This document shows, piece after piece, positions 24,698 through 36,488 of a DNA stretch of 64,000 bases. Under the pieces are notes generated by a model. It did not search any database. It was not told the origin of the DNA and saw nothing but the letters and a program-made list of their open reading frames with translations. A program made the translations under genes and the position numbers. The stretch is taken from positions 19,993,079 through 20,057,078 of the forward strand of contig OX421495.1 in assembly GCA_949126835.1 (NCBI GenBank), read 5' to 3'. The stretch is from Anisus vortex. Its lineage: Eukaryota > Mollusca > Gastropoda > Planorbidae. Every line of letters begins with the position of its first letter. Position 1 is the first letter of the stretch.

Positions 24698-25768
24698 ATG
24701 GATCATGTGACTTTGACCAATGATAACATTACTGATAGAGAAATCAAATTGACAAATGGCTTGGCGCAATTGATAAATGATGATGAAAGGCAGGTCTATG
24801 AAATAGTCACATTGGTCTTTATAAGCAGCGCCATCGGAATCTTTGGACTCTGTTCCAATGTCATCAACATCTTGATCTTCATCAAGCAAGGCCTGAACAA
24901 CACTGTCAACATTGGCTTTATGGGACTGGCCATTTCTGATCTACTGAGTTTACTGACCATCGAATGGTACTGCATCAGCTTCAATCCTCTCTTCATCAAC
25001 TCGGACATTAGCTTCTTTGCGCCGGACGTGCAGCACCTGAGCGCCGGAGTGCCGCACGGCTGTTTCGCCCGGATCACGGCTTGGGTCACCGCGTACATTA
25101 CCTTTGAAAGGTGCCTGTGCATTACGGCCCCGCTAAAGGTGAAGCAGATACTGACCCCGAAGAGGACGCTGATCATCCTCATCTCCATCTATGTGGTAGT
25201 CATGCTGCCTCTGCTGCCCGAGTACATCACGGCCTACGTCGGCCCTAAGTACTTCCCACACCTGAACAAAACGTTGTTCGGCCTCGTGTTCACGCAGGAC
25301 AGGTATAAGGTGGACGGGCTCAGCTTTTTGCTTTACGCCATCCTCATGTTCGTCTCTTTCCTGGCGGTCATCATCTTCACCACCGTCCTGGTCATCAAGC
25401 TAAACCAGAAGTCACAATGGAGGCAGAAATCTACCTTCGACAGCGCCCAGTCAGAGACAGTCTCTCGCAGAGACAGGTCGACGGTGAAGACGGTCATCCT
25501 CATCGCAAGCGTCCTGATCATCAACTTCAGCCCCACCGTGGCCTTTTTCACCGGGGTCTTCCTGGTTCCGGAATTCAGCATCACGGGTCGGCAGAGGAAT
25601 CTGTTCCTGGTTTCTGCTGCCTTCTGCTTCATCTTCGACACACTCAACTCCAGCGTCAACATCTTTTCCTACTACACAATGAGCTCCAAATACAGACAGA
25701 CTTTCCATTTGCTCTTCTCTTGGTGCTATAAGAAAAAGGAAGTGACAGACGCAAAATTAATCACATAG
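24698..25768 (+). CDS. Class A GPCR, chemosensory-type (receptor 1)
   Basis: A 356-residue seven-transmembrane receptor in one exon, expected in the plasma membrane and coupling to G proteins; ligand unknown. Segments: TM1 about 35-62 (N54), TM2 70-94 (LAISD, D81), TM3 117-142 ending in ERC (R138), TM4 157-178, TM5 207-234, TM6 262-290 (FSP at 277-279), TM7 300-326 (NSS at 317-319, then NIFSY at 321-325 in place of NPxxY). Possible N-glycosylation at N10 and at N190 in loop 2. There is no Cys at position 3.25 or in loop 2, so the usual disulfide is absent. The start is the first in-frame Met after AT-rich DNA and gives a family-typical N-terminus. Coding DNA from about 25015 is much more GC-rich than the first 300 bp. 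Most diverged of the group together with receptor 2. The chemosensory role is inferred from resemblance to gastropod receptor expansions. Confidence 0.9.
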   Translation: MDHVTLTNDNITDREIKLTNGLAQLINDDERQVYEIVTLVFISSAIGIFGLCSNVINILIFIKQGLNNTVNIGFMGLAISDLLSLLTIEWYCISFNPLFINSDISFFAPDVQHLSAGVPHGCFARITAWVTAYITFERCLCITAPLKVKQILTPKRTLIILISIYVVVMLPLLPEYITAYVGPKYFPHLNKTLFGLVFTQDRYKVDGLSFLLYAILMFVSFLAVIIFTTVLVIKLNQKSQWRQKSTFDSAQSETVSRRDRSTVKTVILIASVLIINFSPTVAFFTGVFLVPEFSITGRQRNLFLVSAAFCFIFDTLNSSVNIFSYYTMSSKYRQTFHLLFSWCYKKKEVTDAKLIT

Positions 25769-27064
25769 AGATGGAGAATACACTATTATGATTAAATGAA
25801 TAGACAATTCTCATAAATTAAGCATAAAAAGAAACATTTGCTAATGGACCCTATCATCAAATGCACTGTGTACACATAGTTTATTACGTTTTAAAAAGAA
25901 TATGTTGTCCTCTTTAGTTACGTAAATATACGTAGATCGTAAATCATAAATATGATTGTCAATTTATTTTTAACGTTTTCAATTAATTTAAGATTTCACT
26001 TTTAACAAAAATATTTCATCGTTTCAATGATAGTATTTAATTAGAATTATCCTCTGAAAGACAAGTCTTGTTTGCCTTGAAAGTTGATATTAGCCTATTA
26101 GGCTAATAAGAAATTGTCAGTTATAAAATATTATAAACTCGCTATTAATAATTCATTTCATTTATTGCTATTTATTGCTATTTTTTATTCGTTGCGTTTT
26201 CTAGTGCAGTTTAAATGGTATTTCCGTTTTCTTAGTGAAAACTTTACTATCACCATGACCTTAACATTATGGTTATGAAATAAGGTGAAAAAATAAGCTA
26301 AGTGTTTAGATGATGTATATGGATGTAGTAGAAGTGGACCCTCTATGTATTATTTACGAGGAAGTGTGTTTACCAGATTTGGTGTGTGTAGGTCTATTTC
26401 CTGAGTTGTTGTTTTTTTGGTGTGTGGATTTACATAGTTTAATGTAGGATGATTCATTTTTTCAACATTTAAACGTTATATTAAGAAAGTATTTGTGCTA
26501 CGTATATGTACACCGCTCCTACGATAGCACTTTTTCTATGCAACAAAAACATAAGCGTATACATTTATATAAACTTCTTAACTGGAACCTCGGCTGTCGA
26601 CAAAATGTTAAGATCCATTATTAATACCCAAACAGACTTTACAGTTCTATTCTATAACCGTGAAATACCCCGCTTAAACTAAAAAATGGTCAGGCGGACA
26701 CTTTACATGTCCACTGGCCAGATTACATACAAAGTGTTTGGTTTTGTGTTACGTCTGACACTTTTCAAATCGTATATAAATTGACAAATAAGAAAGTTGA
26801 AATAAAGTTGAACGATTCTATAGTATATAGGCCTATTAAGACTTTTCATCCTTTGCAAATTGTTAAAAAACGATTTTTTTTTTTTAAATATGAGTAATGT
26901 ATGATTTTATTGCCAGTTTGGTTGTTGAAACAATTTTTTTTTTTATAGCGCATTAACTTTTTAATTACCTGTAGTACCAAAGGGTTTGGGTAGGAATACA
27001 AATTATACCGCCAGGACTTTTTTGTACTTGCCTTACTTAATTGTTTCCAGCTTTGATGAGCGAA
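25769..27064. other. 3' flank of receptor 1; no gene seen
   Basis: AT-rich. No canonical AATAAA close to the stop; one AATAAA near 26800. No other feature recognised. Confidence 0.5.
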
Positions 27065-27121
27065 TAACATCAAGTAGTAAAAGTAAAGTGGGCCGGGCAT
27101 TGTCCTGGACGCACGATCCCC
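27065..27121 (+). repeat. SINE-A fragment, split by a transposon
   Basis: AAGTAAAGTGGGCCGGGCAT and the following bases match the SINE-A body. The expected continuation (CCCTTATCTACTGTGACC) resumes after the inserted element, at about 29141-29155. Confidence 0.65.
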
Positions 27122-27494
27122 TTAGGGGACGTCCATTAATTACGTCAACAAAATAGGGGGGAGGGGGGTCTGAAAAAGTTTGACAATTGTTGACATGAGG
27201 GAGGGGGGGTCAAGAAAAGTTGACGTCAACAATGTTAATATTTATGAAATAAATAATGATACAAATTTATTACAAAATTCTACATTTGTCCTGTTCATCT
27301 TACATAGATAACATGTAAAAGCATGGTTTTACTTGAATACAGAAATATCAATTATGGAAACTACAGTTGACATGTCCTTTTTGTGTTCACCTTGTTAGTT
27401 TGTAGATCTATGTATGGGTGGAAACTAATGCAATTGTTAGCAAGTCAGTGTGATCGACCAAATTTGTAGATAAACTAACCTTCGCTGTCTAGCG

Positions 27495-27963
27495 TAGGGT
27501 TGCCAGACACCTGGGTATCAAAAGAAGGACAAAGGAGGACATTGTGTTTCAATTGAATAGTTTCGCATTAAACCCGCAATCAGTATAATTTTATTACAAG
27601 AGCTGCCACTAAGTTTAAGTGTGTATTGGTAAACTGAGCAAGAAACAGTTTTGTAAAGATAACATAAATTCACTGCAGGCTGAAATTCTAAGGCAGCTTG
27701 AATTTGATTGGGCAACTTTAAAGCTTATGCAGGAGTCTTTAAAAAGGGATCATTCTTTTATTGTACAAATAATCACCTGTTTATTAATTATATGTTTAAC
27801 ATTTTAATATATTTTTTTTGAATTTATTTGTCTTTAAGCTTACAAAAAAATAAATTATTACAAAAGCCGGACATTTTAAAGGTTTAGTGCTTTGCCTGTC
27901 GGACGGAGGACAAGAGTCTAAAAAGGAGGGCATGTCTCCTTTTGCCGTACTCTGGCATCCCTA
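27495..27963. mobile_element. hAT MITE nested in the Harbinger element
   Basis: Ends TAGGGTTGCCAGA (left) and TAGGGATGCCAGA (right, reversed). The 8-bp duplication is GTCTAGCG at 27487-27494 versus GTCTAGCA at 27964-27971 (seven of eight). Length 469 bp, non-coding. Confidence 0.82.
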
Positions 27964-28429
27964 GTCTAGCAAGACATGGTGGCTGTAATAACAAAGGAAC
28001 ACCAAACACACCAACAAACTATCGGCAGAGTACGTTCAGAAATCCATTTTTTTGCCATTTAGGCGCCAGCAGAGATAGGTGAGATTGACAAAGAACTAAA
28101 AACAACAATAGGTCCTCTCTGAGATATAAGTAATGTTTGCAAAGCATTGAATGAAGTGTAGGCTATTGTGTGAATCTCCAACATGGTTATTTTAAAATAT
28201 TTTCTTCAGAAAGAAAATTCGTTGCCCACCACATGAAGTACGAAATACTAGCCTGCCTTATTTCCTTTTTAACATCTCTTATTCTGATATATAGACTAAT
28301 ATATTTTTGCTGTCTACGATATAATAGTTAAAATTATGTCGTTTAGGCTACATAGATCTATTTAGTAAATTTTACGTTTTAATTTCTAATTTTCTGGAAA
28401 AATTGTATGAGATAAAAATAATATCGTAT

Positions 28430-28519
28430 CAGTGGCGTCGCCAGTATTGCAAGGAGTGAGTGGTAAATAGTACAAAGTAGGAGAGGTAGGGAACAGGGAA
28501 GGCAACTACCGTGTGTATA

Positions 28520-28563
<44 letters not shown>

Positions 28564-28863
28564 GTGTGTGTGGACAATAATACAAGAAGGAATAGTGAAC
28601 ATATTGTTGAAATAGAAGAGAGGCTAATTAACAACTGGTGTATAATTTCCCTAAACTAACATGGTACCAAAAGCTAAATTAGTGAAACGTAGAATAAGAA
28701 AAGATTAAATATTTCTATGAAATGAATAATAGTAAACAAAAAAACAAAACAAAAAAAAAAAGAAATAGCCTTTTGTTAAAATCTTCGGATTGGAAAAAAA
28801 TGTGGGAGGGGAGAGTGATGGGGGTAGGAACCATGTTACACCCTCTTCGTGGCTACGCCTCCG
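28430..28863. mobile_element. Possible second nested hAT-like MITE
   Basis: Left CAGTGGCGTCGCCAG and reversed right CGGAGGCGTAGCCACG resemble hAT ends, but the flanking octamers do not match well. Contains a (TG)n run at 28519-28572. Boundaries uncertain. Confidence 0.4.
28519..28572. repeat. (TG)n microsatellite
   Basis: TG dinucleotide run with two TA interruptions. Confidence 0.93.
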
Positions 28864-29143
28864 AGAGTTATCCTAGTCAATATGAAATCTTTTAAACAAG
28901 TTTTAAAATGTATTACAATTAATTATAGTATACATCTTTCCGTTTCATATTTATTTTAAACATAAAAGCAAGCGTCTAAAATATTTTTATATGTTTTGAG
29001 TTTTTATATGTTTGTTTACGTCAAATTGTTGACGTAATTATATGGGGGGGGGGTCTCTGAAAGTTTGACAATTGTTGACAAGGGGGAGGGGGGAGGTAAA
29101 AAACGCCAAAAAATTGTTGACGTAATTAATGGACGTCCCCTTA

Positions 29144-29862
29144 TCTACTGTGACCAATAAGATTAATGAACACTCTTTCTTAAAACTGTAGGCTTTGTTA
29201 ACTTACAATTAGATTTTCAGGTGTAATTAAGGATTAGATTGTAAGCGATGGGGGATATTTACAGAGTCTAAATATATTACGTAGGAGTAGAATTGTAAAA
29301 ATTCTTTACTTTACAACATTGATATATCATGAAAAAAATCCAAAACACACCCACGACATTTTTATAATAACATCAAAGTTATTTTAAAAAGTCGAATTGC
29401 AATACATGTTTATTTTATTATTTTATTGATTTTAAATGTAATAGTCGCTTTAAAAGGACCAACACAAAAATATAAAAGGAACATGAAGAGGACTAATTGA
29501 AAACAGACTTCCGTCTCTAATGGACTTTTAGAAATGTCTGTTTCCTGAATCTGTGGAGTTCTTAGACTTCTTATGACAGTTACTTTTGTTCTAGTAACGT
29601 TTTAAAATGCCTTTTTTTCCCGGGCCGATAGTGCTATTCAAAGCATTCACGATAAATGTCTTTTTCAGCAACTACGAGTGTGTTTTAAAAATCCATTTTC
29701 TGCTCTTCTCTATGCAACAGATATGCATGCCGTGTGCACATTAAAGTATACTCAAAGCCTTTGTTTCTTATAATTCAAATGCCTTCAGTAGTGGTCAATA
29801 TTCCATTTAGGAGATAGTTCTGTGCCTAGAACATTTGTGTGATTTTTCGTAAAAGAACTATT
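29144..29862. other. No gene seen
   Basis: AT-rich DNA between the Harbinger element and the next hAT MITE. Confidence 0.5.
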
Positions 29863-29870
29863 TACTACTA

Positions 29871-30076
29871 CGAGGTCGGCAACCTTTTGATAATAGTGTG
29901 GCAAAGAAGAAGTTTTAATTCCTTTAGTGTGCCATACTGTCTAACTGTCATTCTGGTCTAGCCCTAAATGTATTGTATAAGATACGTGAATAGCATATTG
30001 GATGTCTTACACGTGCCACTGAAAATGGCTGTACTTATCAAGTTAGGCACGCATGCCGTAGGTTGCCGACCCAATG
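29871..30076. mobile_element. hAT MITE, family 2 (GGTCGGCAACC ends)
   Basis: Left end CGAGGTCGGCAACCTTTTGA; right end GTAGGTTGCCGACCCAATG. Target duplication TACTACTA at 29863-29870 versus TACTACAA at 30077-30084 (seven of eight). It shares both subterminal blocks (AATAGTGTGGCAAAG; GGCACGCATGCCG) with the 2.3-kb element at 37399-39661, so it is probably a deletion derivative. Confidence 0.83.
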
Positions 30077-30091
30077 TACTACAATATCCTA

Positions 30092-30300
30092 AAAGGGGCG
30101 TATTAAGGCAGCGCGTTCGGCTGGTGTATATCAAAGGTACTAGGTTCGAATAAGAGATCTGGAGGGTGTCCCTGAGTCTACCAAACTATAATGGGTACCT
30201 GACATTAGTTGGTGTAAACTAAAGGCGGCCGGGCATTGTGCCAGCCCGCAATCTACTAGTATGCCGTGGCCGCAGAAACTGGTGAACGCTGTCTTTTATT
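30092..30300 (+). repeat. SINE-A copy
   Basis: Partial tRNA-like head (GGCAGCGCGTTCGGCTGG, then AGGTTCGAAT) followed by the full body to GCAGAAACTGGTGAACGCTG. Confidence 0.85.
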
Positions 30301-30655
30301 TGCGGTTAAGTCAGATCTTGCATTTTGAGGATGTTAAGTAGACCTAGTTCGTTTTATTGACAGGCAACCCATTCCATGCCTTGGGGAATAAAAGAGTTTT
30401 AATAAATTGGTCCCTGCTTTCGAAAGATGAAAACATTTTTTTTTTCAATGACTGTTGAAATATTTTATTGAAATACCGTTTAGAATTTTCAAATTTAGTA
30501 TTTAATGTTTTTTGTTGTTCAAATTATCTTTACCGTTTTGTTTTTTCATAATTATAAAGTATCAGATTTCTGTTTTAGTAACATAATTCTTTTATTAAGT
30601 CAGCAATGGAAGAACACATAATGTTAGACCTATTAGAAAGAGGTGTTTTACTGAG

Positions 30656-30656
<1 letters not shown>

Positions 30657-30725
<69 letters not shown>
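30657..30725. repeat. (TA)n microsatellite
   Basis: About 34 TA units. Confidence 0.97.
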
Positions 30726-30728
<3 letters not shown>

Positions 30729-30949
30729 CTATGGCAAAATATTGTGTAATAAATTGTTTCTCTCTGCTTGCCGCGGCGTCAATGTTTATTTTTTGGGCTT
30801 ATCAAAATTGCGTACATGTTTTTTAGTGCTTTTAATTTTAAACATCTTAAGGATTACTTAGGTTAGTATTATGAAATTTTTATGTCATTGCCAATACAAA
30901 TGTATAATGAGACTAAACTCGAAATCTCCTTAAAGAAAGTCCCCGGGCA

Positions 30950-31090
30950 GGCGTATTTTTTCCCCGGGGTTGGAGACTGTGCCTGAATCCACCCATCTCT
31001 GATGTGTACCTGGCATTAATCGGGGGAAAGTAAAGGCGGCTCAGTATTGTGCTGGCCACAGAATTCCTTCGTACGACGTGCCAATAGAAT
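30950..31090 (+). repeat. SINE-A copy, truncated and diverged
   Basis: Body blocks GACTGTGCCTGAATCCACCC, GTACCTGGCATTAATC, GTAAAGGCGGCT and GTGCTGGCCACAGA in family order. Confidence 0.75.
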
Positions 31091-31721
31091 TTTGTAAAAT
31101 TTGTCTAGCTTTCCCCATCGACATAAATGGTCTAAAAGTAATTATTTATTGCACTTTGAAATGTATTTATACTTACAGTTACACTCATGTGTTCAATGTA
31201 ATCTTTGTGTATTTACAGTTCATCCGATATAATTGCATTGCCAGTATAATCTCATAGATATTCACTTGTTTTGTTTGTTTATACTGTCAAGGCACATCGA
31301 AAAAATGGTTGGTCGGTCTGTCAGTGGCACACCAGAACGATTTGTTTTAATGACCATGTCATAAAGGCGTGTCATGACATGACAGATGTTGTCAGCGTCT
31401 TGGGAATAGCAGCTCAGAGTTCATTATTTGAGCTCATAGATATATCATGCAAGAGCACACACGTATATATTAGTGTAGAATTGAATCATTCATGCTTGTA
31501 AGCACACAGATGATGCATAAGCAGAAGTTGGTGTTGTTTTAGAGACACACGGTACACTGGAAGCGCCATCCACCATGACCAACTTGGCTTCTGGATGAGA
31601 GAACCATATTTTGTTTCCTTAATTATAGGTGCTGTTGAAATAATGTTCCACCTCCAACATATTAATAATAACCTACCAAACACGAGGTGTTGATCTTTTT
31701 CTTACGAAGAAAACTTACTGT
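31091..31721. other. No gene seen
   Basis: Short open frames only (up to 76 codons); no recognisable domain. Confidence 0.5.
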
Positions 31722-31724
31722 TTA

Positions 31725-31775
31725 GGGGCCGTCCATAAATGTCGTCATGCACCTAATATTGTAGTGGGGGAGACA
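31725..31775. mobile_element. Single Harbinger-like transposon end
   Basis: TTA followed by GGGGCCGTCCATAAATGTCG resembles the end of the 27125-29140 element (GGGGACGTCCATTAATTACG). No opposite end was found nearby. Confidence 0.45.
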
Positions 31776-31799
31776 AACGTTTGTAAAGATATATGTTAT

Positions 31800-33350
31800 G
31801 TCATATTAAAAAGATATTCATCTCTAATAGACACTTTAAGCTTATCAATAATGAATCAGGAATTATTGTTTGCTTGCAGCATGTGTGTAGATGTTCAGTG
31901 TAAATCACTTTGGGACACTCGTCTCGGGCTAATATAATAATTTATATTCACTTCTGAAATATTTTTCAGCAAGAATATAATGACAATCTATATAATTAAT
32001 AATGCTGAATCAAGTACTAATTTAAAAAAAAGGGCAATGATACTAGCATTCTATTGCGCTGGTTTGCAATATAACTTTGTTTTCTTATGTTAATTTTCCC
32101 ATTTAAATAACCCTAAGACAAAATCGACATTTTATGGTTAATGTTAAAAGAAACTTTACTAATTGACTAAGAAAAAGCTTCTAACAATGAAATAAGTATA
32201 AAATGTGGGAGAAAATATTTAACTCAACACTACTGGTGCCTTGGATCTTTTATACTGCAGAACATAAACAGAAACATTTCAAACCAAAATTTTAAACGTT
32301 TTATAGATGTCAATATTTTGAACATGTTCTTTCGAATGTTAACTAGCTACTAGTTCCAGTGCACAATAATGATCTGGCTCATATTTATCAAGTAAAAACT
32401 TATTAGATCTAATTGTATAAACGACAAAATTCATTTTTCTTCATACTGAGATTTAAAAAAAACAAACTTGAAAGAGCAATTAAAAAAGATTTGTCCGTAA
32501 ATTTATTTTTTTTAAATTTTTCATTCCACTCTATCATTAAATATGTATGTTACGGCTGAATCATAAATGATTTATTTTATTTAATTATAAACTAGAACAT
32601 ATGTATAGGCCTTGCACTGTTAGTTCAGACAAATGAGCATATTGCTTTAATTTTTTTCCAGACTGTTAAGATGATCCAAGAATTATTTTTTGGCTTTCTC
32701 TAACGTATAATTAAAATGTCGATTGAAGCGAAATATGGAATTTATTAATTGAAGGGACGAAGGCGTGTTAATTGCAGTATCTGGAAAATAGATAATTATA
32801 GTTGTCGGCTATGAATAATAACCACAGTATGCATATACATGGTGGGACTTTGCGGTCGTTTGATGGATGTAATTGAAGGCTTAAAACCTGTTCTAATTTA
32901 AGGCGGTTTTAAAATTTAATTCGGAAGCTCCAATTAATATTCCAATCCAATATAATAAATGTAAATAATAGTTTTAAAATAAAACTTTTAATTCTTACAA
33001 AGTATAAAAACTCTAGATTATTCCATGTTACTTTAAACATTCTAAATCTATCTAGACAATAATTGCCCTCTGACGAGAACTTAAAAAGCGATTTGGTAAA
33101 AGGATGAATGTACAGTTAAAAAACAAGTTTTATATAAATCTGTATGCAAAGGCGTAGACTCTTAGATTTTGAAGACATGTTGATCAAAAGCATTTGACAT
33201 ATAATGCTATTATACATTATTAGTACATTATTTGAAATAAAGAAAGCATTAGGTGCTTATCAATAAAAGAAAACCACTATTGTTTTAACTTAAATATTAA
33301 ATCGGGAATAACAAACCATATGGCCGAAAACTTACATCGCCATTACTATA
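31800..33350. other. 5' flank of receptor 2; no gene seen
   Basis: AT-rich, no recognisable repeats. No ATCACGTGAT motif like that upstream of receptors 3 to 5. Confidence 0.5.
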
Positions 33351-33386
33351 TTGGCTTCATTTGTAAGAATAATTGTAACAATTAAA

Positions 33387-34502
33387 ATGTCTAATGTAAC
33401 AGATGTGTCGGCTGATTTTCTTGAAGAGTGTAACGATTGTATAACAAAGGAAACATTTTTTGGGGAAGATCTAAATACAGAAATTTTTGTCACAATCAAT
33501 CTAGCTATTCTGACCACTATCATTAGTTTCCTTGGTATCCTTGCTAACACAATTAATATAATTGTGTTTCGATACCAAGGAATGAAGACGACTGTGGGTA
33601 TATGTTTCATGGCACTGTCCATCACCGACATGTTAAATCTCCTGGCCATTGAATGGTTCTGCTTGTGTTTCAACCCTCTGTTCGGCACTGAAACGGATTT
33701 TCCATTCGTCCCATCGGAAATTCAGCATCTTACAGGGGGATTCCCGCACGCCTGCTTCGCCAGGATCACGGCCTGGATAACTGTGTTCATGACGGCAGAG
33801 AGATGCCTGTGTATTATCTTCCCGTTTAAGATCAGAGAATTAATAACACCAAGACGAACTATCGCCGTCATTGCTTGCATCTATGCTGTAGTCATTGCGG
33901 CTGTGATCCCTGAGTATCTTTACGTCTTCATTGACTGGAAATTCTACCCAAACCTAAACAAGACACTTCTGGGGCTCGTCTTCGTTGCTGACAGGTCGTA
34001 TCTAGACGGCCTCAGCTTCCTCCTCTGCTCGATATTAATAGTGACGTCTTTTCCTGCGACCATTTTGCTCACGGCCATTTTGATCTTCAAGTTGAAACGA
34101 AAAACCCATTGGAGAAGCCAGGCGGTAAAGCACCAGAAGATGTCCTACTCCCTGGACTACAAAGAAAGATTGGCTATCCGAAGTGTTGTTGTCGTCGCCG
34201 GCGTCCTCATATGCACGTTCACGCCCACGTTTGTGTTCTCCGCCCTCGGCTTCATCGTTCGAGGCTTCAGCATCAGCGGTGAGTACAGGAACGTGTTTAT
34301 CGTCTTCAGCTCGTTCGCGTTCGTCTTTGACGCCATCAACTCCAGTATCAACATAGTCATATACTACAAGCTCAACTCCGGATTTAGAAGGACTTGTCTG
34401 CAACTTGTTCACGAGTGTATTTGTGAGACAAGTGTATTCTCTGCGTCGTCTCTAGATATTTCTAAACCTGACTTCAACGCTTTCTCTCTTGAATTGAAAT
34501 AA
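33387..34502 (+). CDS. Class A GPCR, chemosensory-type (receptor 2)
   Basis: A 371-residue single-exon seven-transmembrane receptor from the Met at 33387. An upstream in-frame Met at 33351 would add 12 residues, but the shorter form gives an N-terminus (MSNVTDVS) like its paralogues. Key residues: N54 (TM1), D81 (TM2), E138-R139-C140 (end of TM3), FTP at 278-280 (TM6) and NIVIY at 322-326 replacing NPxxY. N3 and N191 (loop 2, NKT) are possible glycosylation sites. As in the others, loop 2 and position 3.25 lack Cys; C92 and C94 lie at the top of TM2. The third inner loop is slightly longer (KHQKMSYSLDYKERL), as is the C-tail after TM7 (Ser-rich). It aligns closely with receptor 1 in TM2-TM4 and loop 2 (NKTL.GLVF). 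Ligand and coupling unknown. Confidence 0.9.
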   Translation: MSNVTDVSADFLEECNDCITKETFFGEDLNTEIFVTINLAILTTIISFLGILANTINIIVFRYQGMKTTVGICFMALSITDMLNLLAIEWFCLCFNPLFGTETDFPFVPSEIQHLTGGFPHACFARITAWITVFMTAERCLCIIFPFKIRELITPRRTIAVIACIYAVVIAAVIPEYLYVFIDWKFYPNLNKTLLGLVFVADRSYLDGLSFLLCSILIVTSFPATILLTAILIFKLKRKTHWRSQAVKHQKMSYSLDYKERLAIRSVVVVAGVLICTFTPTFVFSALGFIVRGFSISGEYRNVFIVFSSFAFVFDAINSSINIVIYYKLNSGFRRTCLQLVHECICETSVFSASSLDISKPDFNAFSLELK

Positions 34503-35861
34503 TTTTCATCTTATTATTTGCTGTATAATTTTGTCGTCTTGATGTTTCCTAATACCATGGTTTACATTTTCATATTCAACATTAATTGTGTTTTCTATTA
34601 CATTTAAATGTTGTCAACATGTAGGCCTAGGCCAAAGTATTATATTTATGTAAAGGCTATTGATTTATGTTAACGTAAACAACGGGTTAATAAACATATA
34701 AATACACAGGTGGATAATTAAGAAAAATACGTGATATAAATAATCAGTATGAATACTTAGCTGATTATAGGAGATCTTGTTTCCAAACATAGCGCTAAAC
34801 ATTCTATCGCTTTGGCGATATGGAAAAATAAAACGAAACAAGTTCCAGACAAAATATGAAATATAAATAAAAGAAACAATATTATTATAAATTGTCAAAC
34901 AGTTTGACAAGACTAAACATTTCAAACGCTGTGGTGAACCAAATCTTTATAATGTAATATTGTGTAGGTATTGTATTGCTTAAATACAGTTTACAATGTC
35001 ACATTTTATTTAATTTGTTTTAGCTTTTATTTCAGTAGATCTAGTCCATATTTTAAAAATGAAAAAGCTTGATTGTAGCTCCCAGGCCTCACAGGTTTGA
35101 ATTCAAATAGAAACGCTAGATTTTTTTATATTTTGATTCGTTGTTGTTTTTCTGGGTTGTTTTTTTTTTTTAACTGTAAATGAAAATGAGTTCGAAATTT
35201 TGATTGAGTCAATATGAGTAACACTTTCTAGATAGATAATTATTTTGTTCCTTTTCGACAGCACACCTTTTAGTCATGCCATAATATTAAGTCACGCCTT
35301 TGCTTTAAGCAGAAAATATATTTATTGATTTATTGTAAGTGTACCAAGAACAACATCAAGTAAAATTTCCATCGAAACATAGTTAAAGAATTCAGTGTTT
35401 AATTAATAATCCCAAACTGTTTATTTTCATCCGGCCACATAGTTCTTCATAAAATACATTTATAAATCAATAAGTGTCTTGGGCATAAATCACACGAATA
35501 ATAGTCCATATCTACCCACACAGGCAATTATAATCACAAAGAATGTATTGATAAACGCCCCAAATGTAATGAAATAGCCGCTCAATCTAAACATTTTACA
35601 CTGAGCTCCAGTAAGTAAAATTCACTAAAACAAGAAACATCTCCTGATTCATTTAAAAATAATAAAAAGGAAAACACGGTCTAATTCTCGATGCTCTGAT
35701 AACACACACCTCATACTTAGGCCTATATCTAAAAGTGACAAATTGACACATCTCCCCAGTTCTCTCCTGTTCTATTCCCAAACTAAATTTTGATTTTTAA
35801 ATCTTTTAGATTGAATTTGCAAACAATCTGACGAAGACTGACCAAATATACATATATTATT
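34503..35861. other. 3' flank of receptor 2; no gene seen
   Basis: AT-rich DNA without recognised elements. Confidence 0.5.
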
Positions 35862-35887
35862 ATATATTTATATATATATATATATAT
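35862..35887. repeat. (TA)n microsatellite, left part of a split tract
   Basis: TA-rich tract that continues at 36489-36530 after an inserted LTR-like segment. Confidence 0.85.
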
Positions 35888-36488
35888 TGTTACGAAAGTA
35901 GTTTTATTTCCATAATTATATTGGTTCTATTATTATTAATTAAAGTTAAAAAGAAATAATCTTAAACCCGAAATGTTTCCGTGTTAGGAATAAAACATGT
36001 ATATGTCTAGACACTACGTCATAGCATTAAAATACGTCATATGCACGAGGGTTGAAGATCGTTGGTCAGTTCTAGCTTGGGCGCTAGTGTGTGAGGACTG
36101 TTCTTGACCACTTTCTTAAAAGATACGTTATCTCGGCTTAGTACGATATAGAAGAATCTCAACTCATTAAGTTTTATCATATAATATTGGTACCTATATT
36201 CTGTGTTGCTGTTATATTCATAATTTCAACTTGTTGGAATAAAATTGTGTTTAATCATTCAAACAGGATTGTGGATTTCCTCTATATTAAGGTACAGTTT
36301 ACCTAATTCACTTCATACACAGAAAACACATCCTGCGAGCCAAATAAATATCAAATCTACTACAATAACACCAATACTAATTCTTATACAACCTTGTAGG
36401 ATCCAAGAGGGATGTGAATCAAAAGAATGTATAAATATTACATGCCTAAATATATATTATACGTCAGTAGCTGATTTCGCACGTGACA
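35888..36488 (+). mobile_element. Probable solo LTR
   Basis: A 601-bp segment beginning TGTTACGAAAG and ending GCACGTGACA, so the ends are TG...CA with a seven-base imperfect inverted repeat. An AATAAA lies at 36238-36243. It sits inside a TA tract, so the target duplication (TATAT/ATATA) cannot be distinguished from the microsatellite. No second LTR, PBS or pol is nearby. Orientation is inferred from the AATAAA. Confidence 0.55.

Larger units (their letters stand above)
27125..29140. mobile_element. Non-autonomous PIF/Harbinger-type transposon
   Basis: Seen: a perfect 26-bp terminal inverted repeat starting GGGGACGTCCATTAATTACG, and a 3-bp duplication TTA at 27122-27124 and 29141-29143. A TWA target is typical of PIF/Harbinger. 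Just inside each end lies a direct copy of a G-rich block containing GTTTGACAATTGTTGACA (about 27163-27210 and 29045-29090). No transposase or Myb-like frame is present. Total 2016 bp, of which at least 469 bp is a later hAT insertion (27495-27963). Confidence 0.85.

Noticed and set aside
24796..25708. Minus-strand and alternate-frame ORFs over receptor 1 (similar ones over 2, 3 and 5)
   Set aside because: Shadows of the receptor genes; no domain or independent support.
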